Assembly (NCBI GenBank): GCA_016182055.1
Contig: JACOYD010000003.1
Span: 1-32,768 of the forward strand
Direction of reading: 5' to 3'
Length of the DNA stretch: 32,768 nucleotides
Source of the DNA: Candidatus Microgenomates bacterium
GTDB taxonomy: Bacteria; Patescibacteriota; Microgenomatia; Levybacterales; JACOYD01
The notes under the pieces were generated by a model. The model was not told the origin of the DNA. It saw only the letters and a program-made list of their open reading frames with translations, and did no database searches. A program made the translations under genes and the position numbers. Position 1 is the stretch's first letter; each line of letters starts with the position of its first letter. Shown piece after piece: positions 6,545 through 14,722 of this stretch.

Positions 6545-9364
6545 ATGCCCAAACGATTACTGCCTCTTCATTTAGTTAATTCGATAAAAGGAGAAAGTAT
6601 TGCCCTAGTTGCCGGGGGAGCCGGTTTTATCGGTTCAAAATTGTGTGAAGAACTTCTGAAAACCTGTCAGGTGATTTGCCTTGACAATCTTCGTTTTGGT
6701 AAAAGAGAAAATATTAAACACAGTCTTACCAACCCCAGGTTTACTTTTATTGAACATGATATCACCAAACCCATTGGCGATTTACTGCGCAGAAAAGTTC
6801 ACTACATTTTTCATGCGGCCGGAGTTGATGATGGGCAGAGAGAAGAAAAAGCGTCGTTAGAAAATCTCTTACTCAACAGCAACGGTACGAAAAATCTTTT
6901 GGAAAAAGCACTGTCTGATGGCGCAAAATTTCTACTGGTGTCAACGTTGAAAATGGAAAAAAATGAGGAAGAGGCAATTGATGGGGCAGGGGCAAGATTA
7001 TTTTCCGAAAGCATCACGGCAGAGTATATAAAAAAATTTGGAGTCAATGGCAGAATTATTCGGTTGGGACATCTGTTTGGTCCGCGCATGCCGCTTAACA
7101 CAAAAAACCCTCTGGCCGTGATTATTAAAAACTTAGTAACCCAAGAAAAGGTAGAGTTGGCAAATGACGAAATGACCAGACTTTATCCCGTTTTTGTAGA
7201 CGACTGCATAAGCCCAATATTAAAAGTCATGTTTGATGCGGGAACAGCAGGTAAAATATTTAACCTTATTCCTTCCCGCTCTATCACACTTTTGGAACTG
7301 GCGCAGATTCTACAGGAGATAAACCCTAAGTTTTCTCTTGAATTTGGTGGCATTGGAGAAACTATCAAGCCTTTTTCCCGGGAACACTTTACGCAGGGAA
7401 CCACTCTTGCCCTTTCTTACAGAGAAGAATTTATTGATCAGCTAAAGGAAACACTGGCCTTTTTCCAAAAAAATGCCCTTTTTTCAAAACGGGAAAAACA
7501 GCCCCAGCCGGTGAAAAAAAACGAGACGTTTCCCCTAAGATTTACCATCACGGTTTTTCTAATAGCCCTGTTATTTTTTAGTATCATTTTGCCATCTTTC
7601 CTAATGGCAGCAGCTGGAGCTGTTGGCATTTTTCAGTTAAATAAGGCATACGGTCAAGCAAAAAATGGTCAATTTACGGACGCGGTTAAAAGTGCTTCTT
7701 TTGGACAACAAGCTTTTGGCGCTGGTAAAAATGCCCTGCCTTTTCTTTCCTGGCAATTTTCTATTTTGGGAAAAGAAAGCGCCAGAGATAGCATATTTCT
7801 CCTTTTTAAATCAGGTGAAGATGCCAGTTTATCTATTTTAAATCTATCACAGGCCAGCGTTTCTTTAGGTGAATTTTTTCAGAAAAGTGTTTCCGGCAAT
7901 GCACACCTGGCCAAACCTGTTTTTGATAAAGCCCAGGGTGAGTTTAATGCCGCGGCTGAGAAAATTTCAATTCTGGAGAAAGAGCTTAAAATGCTGACGG
8001 AGTCATCTTTGCCTGCGCCAGTTGCCGTATATCTTAATAGTAAAAAAGAAATACTTACAAAGCAGAGAGAAGCAATATCGCTTGGTCAAACATTCATTGC
8101 TCTGCTGCCGGATCTTTTGGGCTTTGATGATAAACGGGTTTATCTAGTTCTTTTTCAAAATAATATGGAGCTTAGAGCAACCGGAGGTTTTATAGGTTCA
8201 TATGGCATTGTGACATTTGAAAAAGGCAGTCTTATTTCTTTTGATGTGTCCGATGTGTATGCAGCCGACGGACAATTGCGCGGTCATGTTGAGCCGCCAC
8301 TACCAATTCGTAAATACCTGGAGCAGCCCAACTGGTTTTTGAGGGATAGCAATTGGGATGTTGATTTTCAAAACTCTGCCGCGCAGGCCAGCTTTTTTCT
8401 GCAAAAAGAGGTCGGTATTTCCGTATCTGGAGTTATGGCGATGGATGTGACATTTACCCAGTTTTTGCTGCAAAGCTTGGGTTCAGTTTCCCTTCCTGAC
8501 TATAAAGAAACAATTACTGCTGAAAATTTATTTGCTTCGGCCCAAGCCCATGCCCAGGATAATTTTTTTCCCGGCTCCACTCAAAAAAAAGATTTCTTAT
8601 CTGCCCTTTCCCGCCGTCTTATTGATAAGCTTCTTTATGAGAAAAATACTCCCTGGTTGTCTGTGTTTGAAGCGGTGCAAAAGGGAGCAGTGCAAAAGCA
8701 TCTGTTGTTTTCCTTCAACAATGAGGCGGTGCAGAAAGTTTTCAACTTAAATAACTGGGGGGGAAGAGTTTTGACGGCTGATGAAAAAGAGGGCCGTTTT
8801 AACGATTTCCGCATGCTTAATGAAGCAAACCTGGGCGTTAACAAAGTTAATTTTTGGGTTAAACGCAAAATTACAGACGAAATAACAATTGACAAAGACG
8901 GGCTAGTCAGCGGCAAGTTATCAATATTTTTAACCAACGATAGTTCCGGAGAATTGCCCGGCGGCTCCTACATCAGTTATCTGCGGGCATTTTTCCCCAA
9001 AAACACGCAAATTACCAAAATAACAATTGACCAAGAAGAGCAGAAAGAAATTGATGAAACCACAGAGTCCGGCAAAAGCGTCTTTGGCTTCTTGGCAAAT
9101 ATTGCGCCCAGGAGCACCAAAGTAATTGCCATTAACTACAGTTTGTCTGCGCTCTTTCCTCAAGTGACAGGAAGCAGTACCTATGCCCTCATTTTTCAAA
9201 AACAGCCGGGAACAAATGAGGACTCTTTAACAGTGACAATAAATTACCCGCAGGAGCTTAGCATTAAAGAGACCAACGCCAGCGTCTTTAAAGAAAAGCA
9301 AATGATTACGCTTTCCACAGATCTGGGCGAAGACAGATTATTTACTGTTGAATTTTTACGCTGA
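6545..9364 (+). CDS. Degenerate SDR (nucleotide-sugar epimerase-like) fused to DUF4012 membrane protein
   Basis: This is a two-part protein of 939 aa. Residues 1 to about 310 are an extended short-chain dehydrogenase with the NAD-binding motif GGAGFIG (24-30), a VRxxxxFGPRM-like segment and a mid-domain Ser/Thr. The catalytic YxxxK is replaced: R151 stands for Tyr and E155 for Lys (RLFSE). A membrane helix follows at about 331-355, then a long extracellular part with the DUF4012 core (LVLFQNNMELRATGGFIGSYG at about 535, DVYAADGQL). DUF4012 proteins are common in CPR and Actinobacteria and often sit near polysaccharide genes; their function is unknown. The Rossmann part may bind a nucleotide sugar without catalysis. 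An O-antigen-ligase-like gene lies two genes upstream. Confidence 0.85.
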   Translation: MPKRLLPLHLVNSIKGESIALVAGGAGFIGSKLCEELLKTCQVICLDNLRFGKRENIKHSLTNPRFTFIEHDITKPIGDLLRRKVHYIFHAAGVDDGQREEKASLENLLLNSNGTKNLLEKALSDGAKFLLVSTLKMEKNEEEAIDGAGARLFSESITAEYIKKFGVNGRIIRLGHLFGPRMPLNTKNPLAVIIKNLVTQEKVELANDEMTRLYPVFVDDCISPILKVMFDAGTAGKIFNLIPSRSITLLELAQILQEINPKFSLEFGGIGETIKPFSREHFTQGTTLALSYREEFIDQLKETLAFFQKNALFSKREKQPQPVKKNETFPLRFTITVFLIALLFFSIILPSFLMAAAGAVGIFQLNKAYGQAKNGQFTDAVKSASFGQQAFGAGKNALPFLSWQFSILGKESARDSIFLLFKSGEDASLSILNLSQASVSLGEFFQKSVSGNAHLAKPVFDKAQGEFNAAAEKISILEKELKMLTESSLPAPVAVYLNSKKEILTKQREAISLGQTFIALLPDLLGFDDKRVYLVLFQNNMELRATGGFIGSYGIVTFEKGSLISFDVSDVYAADGQLRGHVEPPLPIRKYLEQPNWFLRDSNWDVDFQNSAAQASFFLQKEVGISVSGVMAMDVTFTQFLLQSLGSVSLPDYKETITAENLFASAQAHAQDNFFPGSTQKKDFLSALSRRLIDKLLYEKNTPWLSVFEAVQKGAVQKHLLFSFNNEAVQKVFNLNNWGGRVLTADEKEGRFNDFRMLNEANLGVNKVNFWVKRKITDEITIDKDGLVSGKLSIFLTNDSSGELPGGSYISYLRAFFPKNTQITKITIDQEEQKEIDETTESGKSVFGFLANIAPRSTKVIAINYSLSALFPQVTGSSTYALIFQKQPGTNEDSLTVTINYPQELSIKETNASVFKEKQMITLSTDLGEDRLFTVEFLR

Positions 9365-9376
9365 ATAAGGTATACT
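9348..9376 (+). promoter_or_regulatory. bL25 promoter
   Basis: TTGAAT (9348-9353), a 17-bp spacer and TATACT (9371-9376). The predicted start near 9383 gives a 5-nt leader before ATG 9388. The -35 lies within the last codons of the preceding gene. Confidence 0.65.
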
Positions 9377-9387
9377 TCGTATCTTGT

Positions 9388-10137
9388 ATGAAAAAAGCAA
9401 AAATCACTGTTGAGAAAAGAGTATTTTTAGGTAAAAAAGTTAAAAAACTGCGGCGGGAGGGGATTTTGCCTGCCACCATTTACGGCAAGAATGTTAAATC
9501 TATGTCAGTACAACTGCCTGCAAAAGAGTTTGACAGGCTCTATAAAGAAGTGGGGGAAACAGGTCTTGTTGAAGTTTCGCTTGATAAAGAATTACCCCGT
9601 CCGGCTTTTATCAAACATGTACAGCTTGATCCAATATCTTCTTTACCCCTTCACGCCGATTTCTACCAGGTAAATCTAACGGAAAAGGTTAAAGCCATGG
9701 TGCCGGTGGCGGCTCTTGGCGAACCTAAGGCTGTGCTTGATAAAGTGGGAGTTTTATTAACTCCTCTTTCGGAGATTGAGGTTGAGAGTTTGCCAACCGA
9801 TGTTCCGGAAAAAATCGAAGTTGACGTGTCGCACTTAGCACAGGTAGACGAACAAATTAAAGTTTCTGACCTCAAAGTTACATCCGGTGTAGTCGTGTTA
9901 ACGGAGGCAGAACAGATTTTGTTTAAGATAGGATCTCTGGTAACCAAAGAAGCAGAGGAACAGGCCAAAGCCGAAGAAGCCGCCGCAGCCGCTGCCGCAG
10001 CAGAGGCCGGTGTAGCAGCAGGCGAGGCGCCTGTGGAAGGGCAAGCTCCTACTGCTGAAGGAGAAAAACTCGCAACTGCCCAAGCTCCCAAGGAAGCTGA
10101 ACCGCAAAAGGCTCAGCCCGAGGAAAAACCTCAATAA
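9388..10137 (+). CDS. rplY: Ribosomal protein bL25 (TL5/CTC form)
   Basis: This is a 5S-rRNA-binding large-subunit protein of the long two-domain TL5/CTC type, 249 aa. The N-terminal barrel shows RREGILPATIYGKNVKS (about 22-38) and the HVQLDPISSLPLHADFYQV motif (about 77-95). The second domain carries VPVAALGEPKAV and VDVSHLAQVDEQIKVSDL. The last 60 residues are a low-complexity Ala/Glu/Pro tail (EEAAAAAAAAEAGVAAGEAP), expected to be disordered and longer than in most bacteria. The gene has its own promoter and converges on the leftward TPR/valS pair, with only 31 bp between the stop codons. Confidence 0.92.
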   Translation: MKKAKITVEKRVFLGKKVKKLRREGILPATIYGKNVKSMSVQLPAKEFDRLYKEVGETGLVEVSLDKELPRPAFIKHVQLDPISSLPLHADFYQVNLTEKVKAMVPVAALGEPKAVLDKVGVLLTPLSEIEVESLPTDVPEKIEVDVSHLAQVDEQIKVSDLKVTSGVVVLTEAEQILFKIGSLVTKEAEEQAKAEEAAAAAAAAEAGVAAGEAPVEGQAPTAEGEKLATAQAPKEAEPQKAQPEEKPQ

Positions 10138-10168
10138 CCTTTTTATTTTCGTTAGAAAACAAACTTGT

Positions 10169-10546
10169 TTATTTATCCCTTATTACTTTCTCCAATTCTC
10201 TGGCAGGTTCAAAGTTAGGGTCAAGGGTCAGGGTTTTATTTAAATAGTACTTTGCTTCCGAAAGGCGATTGAGCCGATAAGTCAAAACCGCCAGCTCAAA
10301 ATAGGCATCGCGAAAGTCTGGCCGCTTGGCCGCCACCTGCTGCCACCGGGCAATTTGGGCCTCCAGATTCTGTTTTTCCGCCTGCTTCGTCTGTGCTCTC
10401 TGGTAGGTCTGATAAAGATTTTGCCCAAATTTTCCCAGCTGGAAAAGCAGAATAGAGGCTACTATTAGAATAATAAACATTCGCCAGAAGGTTTTTGCGG
10501 TAATTTTGCGGAAAATCTGCGGGAAATATGACTTTAACGCGGCCAT
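10169..10546 (-). CDS. Membrane-anchored coiled-coil/TPR protein
   Basis: This 125-aa protein of unknown function has an N-terminal basic stretch, one transmembrane helix (about 21-40, MFIILIVASILLFQLGKFG) and a coiled-coil segment (about 45-70, QRAQTKQAEKQNLEAQIARW). Two TPR-like helices follow (RDAYFELAVLTYRLNRLSEAKYYLNKTLTLDPNF). The first 13 nt of the gene overlap the 3' end of valS on the same strand, indicating a shared transcript and translational coupling. It could be a scaffold at the membrane; no catalytic motif is present. Confidence 0.75.
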   Translation of the reverse strand: MAALKSYFPQIFRKITAKTFWRMFIILIVASILLFQLGKFGQNLYQTYQRAQTKQAEKQNLEAQIARWQQVAAKRPDFRDAYFELAVLTYRLNRLSEAKYYLNKTLTLDPNFEPARELEKVIRDK

Positions 10547-12663
10547 GCCTCTATCATAATTGATTTTTGCTCATGAGACAATAACTGGTACAGCTTTTCG
10601 GTAATAAAGGGCATAAAAGGATGAAGAAGCCGTAACAAAATTAAAAATGAAAAATGAAGAATTAAAAATGAATTTTGGTTAAGGCGGTTTTTGACGTCTT
10701 CGATATATTTGTCGGCAAAGGTGTGCCAGATAAAGTCATAAAGGGTCTCTGCTGCACGGTTAAAGTTATAAGCTTCCAAATCTTTGGTCACTGTTTTAAT
10801 TAATATTTGGGTCTTCCCAACGATCTCTTTATCGTTTTTATGTTGGGCCAGATTGTTTAATTGTTTTATCGTTAGATTGTTTCGGATTTCGGATTTCGGA
10901 TTTAGAGTTTCTCGTTTCATGTCGATGAAACGAGTGATGTTCCACAGTTTATTAGTGAAATTTCTGGCTGCCTGCAGTTTGGGATAAGAGAGGGCCTGAT
11001 CATTACCCAAAGCCGTACCATAAACCAGGGCAAAGCGCACAGCATCAGCGCCATATTGATCAATTAATTCCAGGGGGTTAACCACATTACCCTTGCTTTT
11101 ACTCATCTTTTGTCCCAACGGGTCTCTCACCATGCCGTGCAGAACTACATGCTCAAAAGGGATTTTTTTTGTCGTATAAAGTCCGACCATCACCATTCTG
11201 GCCACCCACCAGCGCAGAATTTCATAGCCTGTTTCCATCACGCTGGTGGGATAAAAATACTCATAATCAGAAAGTTCCTGATTATTTATTTTTGATTTTG
11301 GGCTACTCATCAGAGTGGCGAACGGCCACTGGGCCGAGGAAAACCAGGTGTCAAAAACATCGGAATCCTGCTCCCAATCTTTTCCTGACGGCGCCTCGCC
11401 TTCAGTTACCATCCACCTCCCTGTTTTGGTGTTTCTCCAGGCCGGAATTCGTATTCCCCAGACAATTTGCCGACTGATATTCCAGTCTTTGATGTTTTCC
11501 AGAAATTGAAAATATATCTTTTCAAAACGCCGGGGGAAAATTTTAATTTCCCCTTTTTTAACCGCGTCAATTGCCGGTTTGGCCAACGGTTCCATTTTAA
11601 CAAACCATTGTTCAAGCGGAAGCGGCTCAATAACGGTTTTACACTTATAACAAAGCCCTACTCTATGTTGATAGTTCTCGTCTACCTTTTCCAGCAGTCC
11701 TCTCTTTTTCATTATCTCAACCACCGCAGTTCTAGCCTGTTTAACAGTTAATCCGGCAAACTTGCCTGCTTTGTCATTTAATTTACCGTTAAAATCAATT
11801 ACCTGTCTGGCAGGCAAATTATGTCTTTGGCCGATTTCAAAATCGGTAAAGTCGTGAGCGGGGGTGACTTTAATCACTCCGGTACCAAACTCGGGGTCAA
11901 CCGTTTCATCGGCCACCACTTTAATTTTGGCCGGCCCCAATACTGTTTCTATTTCAATTTCTTTACCAACATATTTTTGATAACGCTTGTCTTGTGGATG
12001 AACAGCTACGCCGGTATCGCCAAACTTGGTTTCCGGCCGCACCGTGGCTAAAACTAGCGGCCCGTATTTAATATAGTAGAGGGGATCTTTTCGTTCCTCA
12101 TAAATTACCTCTAAGTCAGAAAAACTGGTCCCGTCTTTAGTACAATAATTAACCAGACGTTTGGCCCGATAGACCAAGCCATCATCGTACATTTTCTTAA
12201 AGGTTTTATAGACAATTCCGATAATATCCTCGTCCAGAGTAAATTTCATCCGGTTCCAATCCAGAGAAAAACCCAATCGACGCAGTTGACTCTCCATGCC
12301 GCCGCGGTTTTTCTCCACAAAATCCCAAATCATCTGATAGAGCGTCTTTCTATCGTAATCAAAGCGCGATTTGCCTTGCGAGGCCAGATATTTTTCAAAG
12401 ACAAACTGGGTTTCAAAACCGGCATGGTCAGCTCCCGGCAGCCACAGCGTGGGGCTGCCCTTCATGCGATGGTAGCGGATTAAAATATCCTCAATTACAT
12501 ACATGGCATGGCCAAAATGAAGCGGGGCATTGGCGTTGGGGGGAGGAAGAATAATGGAGTAGAGAGAAGCATTTTTCTTCAATTGCGGTTGAAAATATCC
12601 GCTTTCTTCCCACGTCTGATAAATCTTTCCCTCCATTTCCTGATGTTTATAGACCTTATCCAT
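10534..12663 (-). CDS. valS: Valyl-tRNA synthetase, compact form
   Basis: ValRS charges tRNA-Val. The 709-aa product has the class I signatures PPPNANAPLHFGHAMYV (HIGH motif as HFGH) and GQKMSKSKGNVV (KMSKS). The CP1 editing domain is present (ATVRPETKFGDTGVAVHP), as is the anticodon-binding segment (AAETLYDFIWHTFADKYI, LLRLLHPFMPFITEKLYQL). It is about 200 residues shorter than typical enzymes (about 880-950 aa) and stops at IMIEAWPR, so the C-terminal tRNA-binding coiled coil is missing. Two heptanucleotide repeat tracts and a 10-bp inverted repeat are translated inside the anticodon domain. The ATG at 12663 gives the normal MDKVYKHQEMEGKIYQTWEE start. Confidence 0.95.
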   Translation of the reverse strand: MDKVYKHQEMEGKIYQTWEESGYFQPQLKKNASLYSIILPPPNANAPLHFGHAMYVIEDILIRYHRMKGSPTLWLPGADHAGFETQFVFEKYLASQGKSRFDYDRKTLYQMIWDFVEKNRGGMESQLRRLGFSLDWNRMKFTLDEDIIGIVYKTFKKMYDDGLVYRAKRLVNYCTKDGTSFSDLEVIYEERKDPLYYIKYGPLVLATVRPETKFGDTGVAVHPQDKRYQKYVGKEIEIETVLGPAKIKVVADETVDPEFGTGVIKVTPAHDFTDFEIGQRHNLPARQVIDFNGKLNDKAGKFAGLTVKQARTAVVEIMKKRGLLEKVDENYQHRVGLCYKCKTVIEPLPLEQWFVKMEPLAKPAIDAVKKGEIKIFPRRFEKIYFQFLENIKDWNISRQIVWGIRIPAWRNTKTGRWMVTEGEAPSGKDWEQDSDVFDTWFSSAQWPFATLMSSPKSKINNQELSDYEYFYPTSVMETGYEILRWWVARMVMVGLYTTKKIPFEHVVLHGMVRDPLGQKMSKSKGNVVNPLELIDQYGADAVRFALVYGTALGNDQALSYPKLQAARNFTNKLWNITRFIDMKRETLNPKSEIRNNLTIKQLNNLAQHKNDKEIVGKTQILIKTVTKDLEAYNFNRAAETLYDFIWHTFADKYIEDVKNRLNQNSFLILHFSFLILLRLLHPFMPFITEKLYQLLSHEQKSIMIEAWPR
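10637..10671. repeat. Heptanucleotide tract (AAAATGA-like, 5 units) in valS
   Basis: On the plus strand the units are AAAATTA, AAAATGA, AAAATGA, AGAATTA, AAAATGA. On the coding (minus) strand they encode FLILHFSFLIL, a hydrophobic stretch in the helix before LLRLLHPFMPF. Confidence 0.8.
10880..10934. repeat. Heptanucleotide (TTTCGGA)3 plus 10-bp inverted repeat in valS
   Basis: Three exact TTTCGGA units (10880-10900) lie 10 bp from a perfect inverted repeat, CTCGTTTCAT (10911-10920) and ATGAAACGAG (10925-10934) with a GTCG loop. Both are translated in the anticodon-binding domain as RFIDMKRETLNPKSEIRN. This stretch does not resemble the usual ValRS sequence after LWNxxRF. Confidence 0.8.
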
Positions 12664-12670
12664 GGCTCAA

Positions 12671-12699
12671 ATTGTAGCAGAGAGAATGAGGTTATACAA
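12671..12699 (-). promoter_or_regulatory. valS promoter
   Basis: On the minus strand TTGTAT (plus 12694-12699), 17 bp, then TACAAT (plus 12671-12676) preceded by TGC (extended -10). Seven nt separate the -10 from the valS ATG, so the mRNA would be almost leaderless. Confidence 0.55.
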
Positions 12700-12719
12700 T
12701 GCTCCAAACTTTTGGTATA

Positions 12720-12748
12720 TTGACATGTTTAGTCATGTTTGGTACAAT
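12720..12748 (+). promoter_or_regulatory. HTH-PIN operon promoter with direct repeats
   Basis: TTGACA (12720-12725), a 17-bp spacer, and TACAAT (12743-12748) with extended TGG: close to consensus. The predicted start falls on the A of ATG 12755. The spacer carries the direct repeat CATGTTT at 12724-12730 and 12734-12740, exactly 10 bp apart, a plausible operator for autoregulation by the HTH protein. Confidence 0.7.
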
Positions 12749-12754
12749 ATAGTT

Positions 12755-13021
12755 ATGATCGACAGTCAAGTTTTGCCTAAAGCTTATACTCCCGAGCAGG
12801 CGGCAGCCATGCTCCAGCTTAGTAAAAATACCATTTACCAGTTGATTGGCAGAGGAGAAATTGTGGCCAAAAAAATAGGTAAAGTGTACAGAATTCCTCA
12901 AAGTTCGCTTTCTTTTATTTTTTCCGGTTTAGATGAAGATCTTTTAAGAGCACAAAAAGAAGATTTCAAAAACCTGGATAAAATCCAAAGTGCTCTGGCT
13001 AAAGTGAGAAAAAATCCGTGA
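12755..13021 (+). CDS. Excisionase-type helix-turn-helix protein, putative antitoxin
   Basis: This 88-aa DNA-binding protein has an HTH_17/excisionase motif (YTPEQAAAMLQLSKNTIYQL, then IGRGEIVAKKIGKVYRIPQSSL, residues about 11-53). The C-terminal 35 residues are charged and probably bind and neutralise the PIN partner. The frame is open upstream to 12662, but the ATG at 12755 is at the predicted transcription start and gives a normal HTH start. It overlaps the PIN gene by 4 nt (GTGA), as in many toxin-antitoxin pairs. HTH_17-PIN pairing is inferred from this arrangement; the name of the exact family is not certain. Confidence 0.82.
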   Translation: MIDSQVLPKAYTPEQAAAMLQLSKNTIYQLIGRGEIVAKKIGKVYRIPQSSLSFIFSGLDEDLLRAQKEDFKNLDKIQSALAKVRKNP

Positions 13022-13443
13022 GTAAAAAAGTTTTTGTTGATTCCGATGTGGTGATTTCTTCTCTACTATCCCAAAAAGGCGCGGCAAACCTTCTTTTAAA
13101 TAAACAAAGAGATAAATTTAGCATTTCCAACATTTCCCAAAAAGAACTAAAGAAAGTAGTTGATAGATTGGGAATAAGTCAGGATAAACTGCAGACTTTA
13201 ATTAGAAAAAGGCTCAAAGTAGTTAAGCTTAGAGAAAATAAAACAAAGATTAAAAGTAATTTTCAAGCCTATTCAACAGATCCTAATGACGCTCATATTG
13301 TGGCCGGGGCTAAAGCTGCCAAAGCTAAGTTTTTATTAACTTATAATCTCAAACATTTTCAAAGACAAAAGATTTATGATGATTTAGGCATTGTAGTTTT
13401 AACTCCGGCCCAATACCTACAGTATTTAAGAAGTTTAGGATAG
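13018..13443 (+). CDS. PIN-domain toxin-like nuclease
   Basis: This 141-aa PIN-fold protein is probably a ribonuclease toxin. Acidic active-site candidates are D8/D10 in FVDSDVVISSLLS and the D-P-N-D-A-H-I-V segment (about residues 90-97), followed by FLLTYNLKHF, which is typical of PIN proteins of the COG1569 kind. The GTG start overlaps the antitoxin stop codon. The C-terminus ends ALTPAQYL-like (VVLTPAQYLQYL), a common ending in this family. The pair lies between valS and the aldolase gene, so it is a small accessory insertion in a core region. Confidence 0.82.
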   Translation: MSKKVFVDSDVVISSLLSQKGAANLLLNKQRDKFSISNISQKELKKVVDRLGISQDKLQTLIRKRLKVVKLRENKTKIKSNFQAYSTDPNDAHIVAGAKAAKAKFLLTYNLKHFQRQKIYDDLGIVVLTPAQYLQYLRSLG

Positions 13444-13466
13444 TTCGCGCTTAATTTAACCCCTTG

Positions 13467-13475
13467 TGCTATACT
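13467..13475 (+). promoter_or_regulatory. Aldolase promoter (extended -10)
   Basis: TGCTATACT, with TATACT at 13470-13475, 10 nt before ATG 13486. The predicted leader is about 4 nt. No convincing -35 is seen. Confidence 0.5.
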
Positions 13476-13485
13476 AAATTTTGCC

Positions 13486-14703
13486 ATGGAAGATGTTGAT
13501 GAACTTATTTATACCGCTGTTTTTTCTTCAAATAATAATGAAAAACAACAGGCGCGGTTGATTATCAGAAAAAAGGCACAACAGCTTGGTATTTTTACCG
13601 CCTCAATAAATAATCTTTATCGGGCCATTGGCAGGGGAGCTTTGCGTCAGAACGGGACAGGCTTTACTGTGGCCGCAATCAATATTAGAACACTGACATA
13701 TGATACCGCCCGGCTGATTTTTCGCTTGATGACAGAACAGGCCATTGGGGCGGTTATTTTTGAAATTGCCCGCTCCGAGATTGGCTATACCGATCAAAGT
13801 CCGGACGAGTATGCGGTTTCTATTTTGGCAGCAGCGGTAAAAGAAAATTACCAGGGCCCTGTTTTTCTCCAGGGCGATCATTTTCAGGTTAATGAAATAG
13901 AACAGACAAAAAACTTGATCAAACAGGCCTTGAATGCCGGATTTTACAACATCGATATTGACGCATCGGTGCTGGTTAATTTATCTTTGCCCGATTTAGA
14001 CGCCCAGCAGAGGCAAAACTACGAGACAACGGCAGAACTTACTCAATACGTTCGTCAACAACAGTTACAAGGAGTGACCGTTTCCATTGGCGGGGAAATA
14101 GGCCATATTGGCGGGAAAAACAGCACGGTTGCGGATTTTGAAGCCTTTATGAAAGGCTATACCGCCCTGGTGAAAGATAATGGAATTAGCAAAATAAGCG
14201 TGCAGACAGGCACTACTCATGGAGGAGTGCCCCTGCCCGCAGGTATGCTGATTCCCATTACACCGGATTTTACTATACTTCATGATATAGGCTTGGTGGC
14301 CCGGAAGAAATACGGCCTGGGGGGAGCAGTGCAACACGGCGCCTCCACATTGCCAATAGAACACTTTCCCAAATTTGTAGAAGCGCAGACTTTAGAAATT
14401 CATCTGGCCACCGGTTGGCAAAATATTGTTTTTGAAACTATGCCCCAGTCGCTGCGGGAAGAAATTTACCAATGGCTTTTTGATAATCAAAAAGCCGACT
14501 GGCAGGAAGGATGGTCAAAAGAGCAGTTTATCTACAAAACCAGAAAAAAAACTCTCGGGCCTTTCAAGAAAAAACTGTGGAATCTTACAGATGAGGAAAA
14601 GCGGCCAATGTTGCAAAACCTCACCCAGCGGTTTACAGATATTTTTGAAAATCTCGGTCTCTTTAATACTAAAAACACAGTGGCAAAATATATTCATCAA
14701 TAA
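13486..14703 (+). CDS. Class II (zinc-dependent) aldolase, fructose-bisphosphate aldolase-like
   Basis: This is a TIM-barrel aldolase that would cleave fructose-1,6-bisphosphate or a related ketose bisphosphate. Metal and catalytic positions of the class II family are visible in order: GDHF (zinc His region, about residue 128), IGGEIGHIGG (Glu), GTTHGGVPLP (second His) and VQHGAST (third His). The first 45 residues are an extra helical extension, and about 70 C-terminal residues follow the barrel, so at 405 aa it is longer than typical enzymes (280-360). Exact substrate cannot be read from sequence. It is followed after 19 nt by the Lon-like ATPase, which has its own promoter. Confidence 0.82.
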   Translation: MEDVDELIYTAVFSSNNNEKQQARLIIRKKAQQLGIFTASINNLYRAIGRGALRQNGTGFTVAAINIRTLTYDTARLIFRLMTEQAIGAVIFEIARSEIGYTDQSPDEYAVSILAAAVKENYQGPVFLQGDHFQVNEIEQTKNLIKQALNAGFYNIDIDASVLVNLSLPDLDAQQRQNYETTAELTQYVRQQQLQGVTVSIGGEIGHIGGKNSTVADFEAFMKGYTALVKDNGISKISVQTGTTHGGVPLPAGMLIPITPDFTILHDIGLVARKKYGLGGAVQHGASTLPIEHFPKFVEAQTLEIHLATGWQNIVFETMPQSLREEIYQWLFDNQKADWQEGWSKEQFIYKTRKKTLGPFKKKLWNLTDEEKRPMLQNLTQRFTDIFENLGLFNTKNTVAKYIHQ

Positions 14704-14704
14704 G

Positions 14705-14713
14705 TGTTATACT
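14705..14713 (+). promoter_or_regulatory. Promoter of Lon-like ATPase (extended -10)
   Basis: TGTTATACT, with TATACT at 14708-14713, just after the aldolase stop and 9 nt before ATG 14723. The predicted leader is about 3 nt. Confidence 0.5.
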
Positions 14714-14722
14714 TTTATTATT

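Noticed and set aside
11760..11821. CCTG/CAGG palindrome near 11802-11815 in valS
   Set aside because: A partial palindrome resembling a dispersed repeat, but the encoded residues fit the normal ValRS sequence, so an insertion cannot be supported.
14426..14722. Longer Lon-like protein starting at 14426
   Set aside because: This would overlap the aldolase gene by 278 nt, and its product upstream of 14723 is unrelated to Lon. A promoter lies just before ATG 14723.
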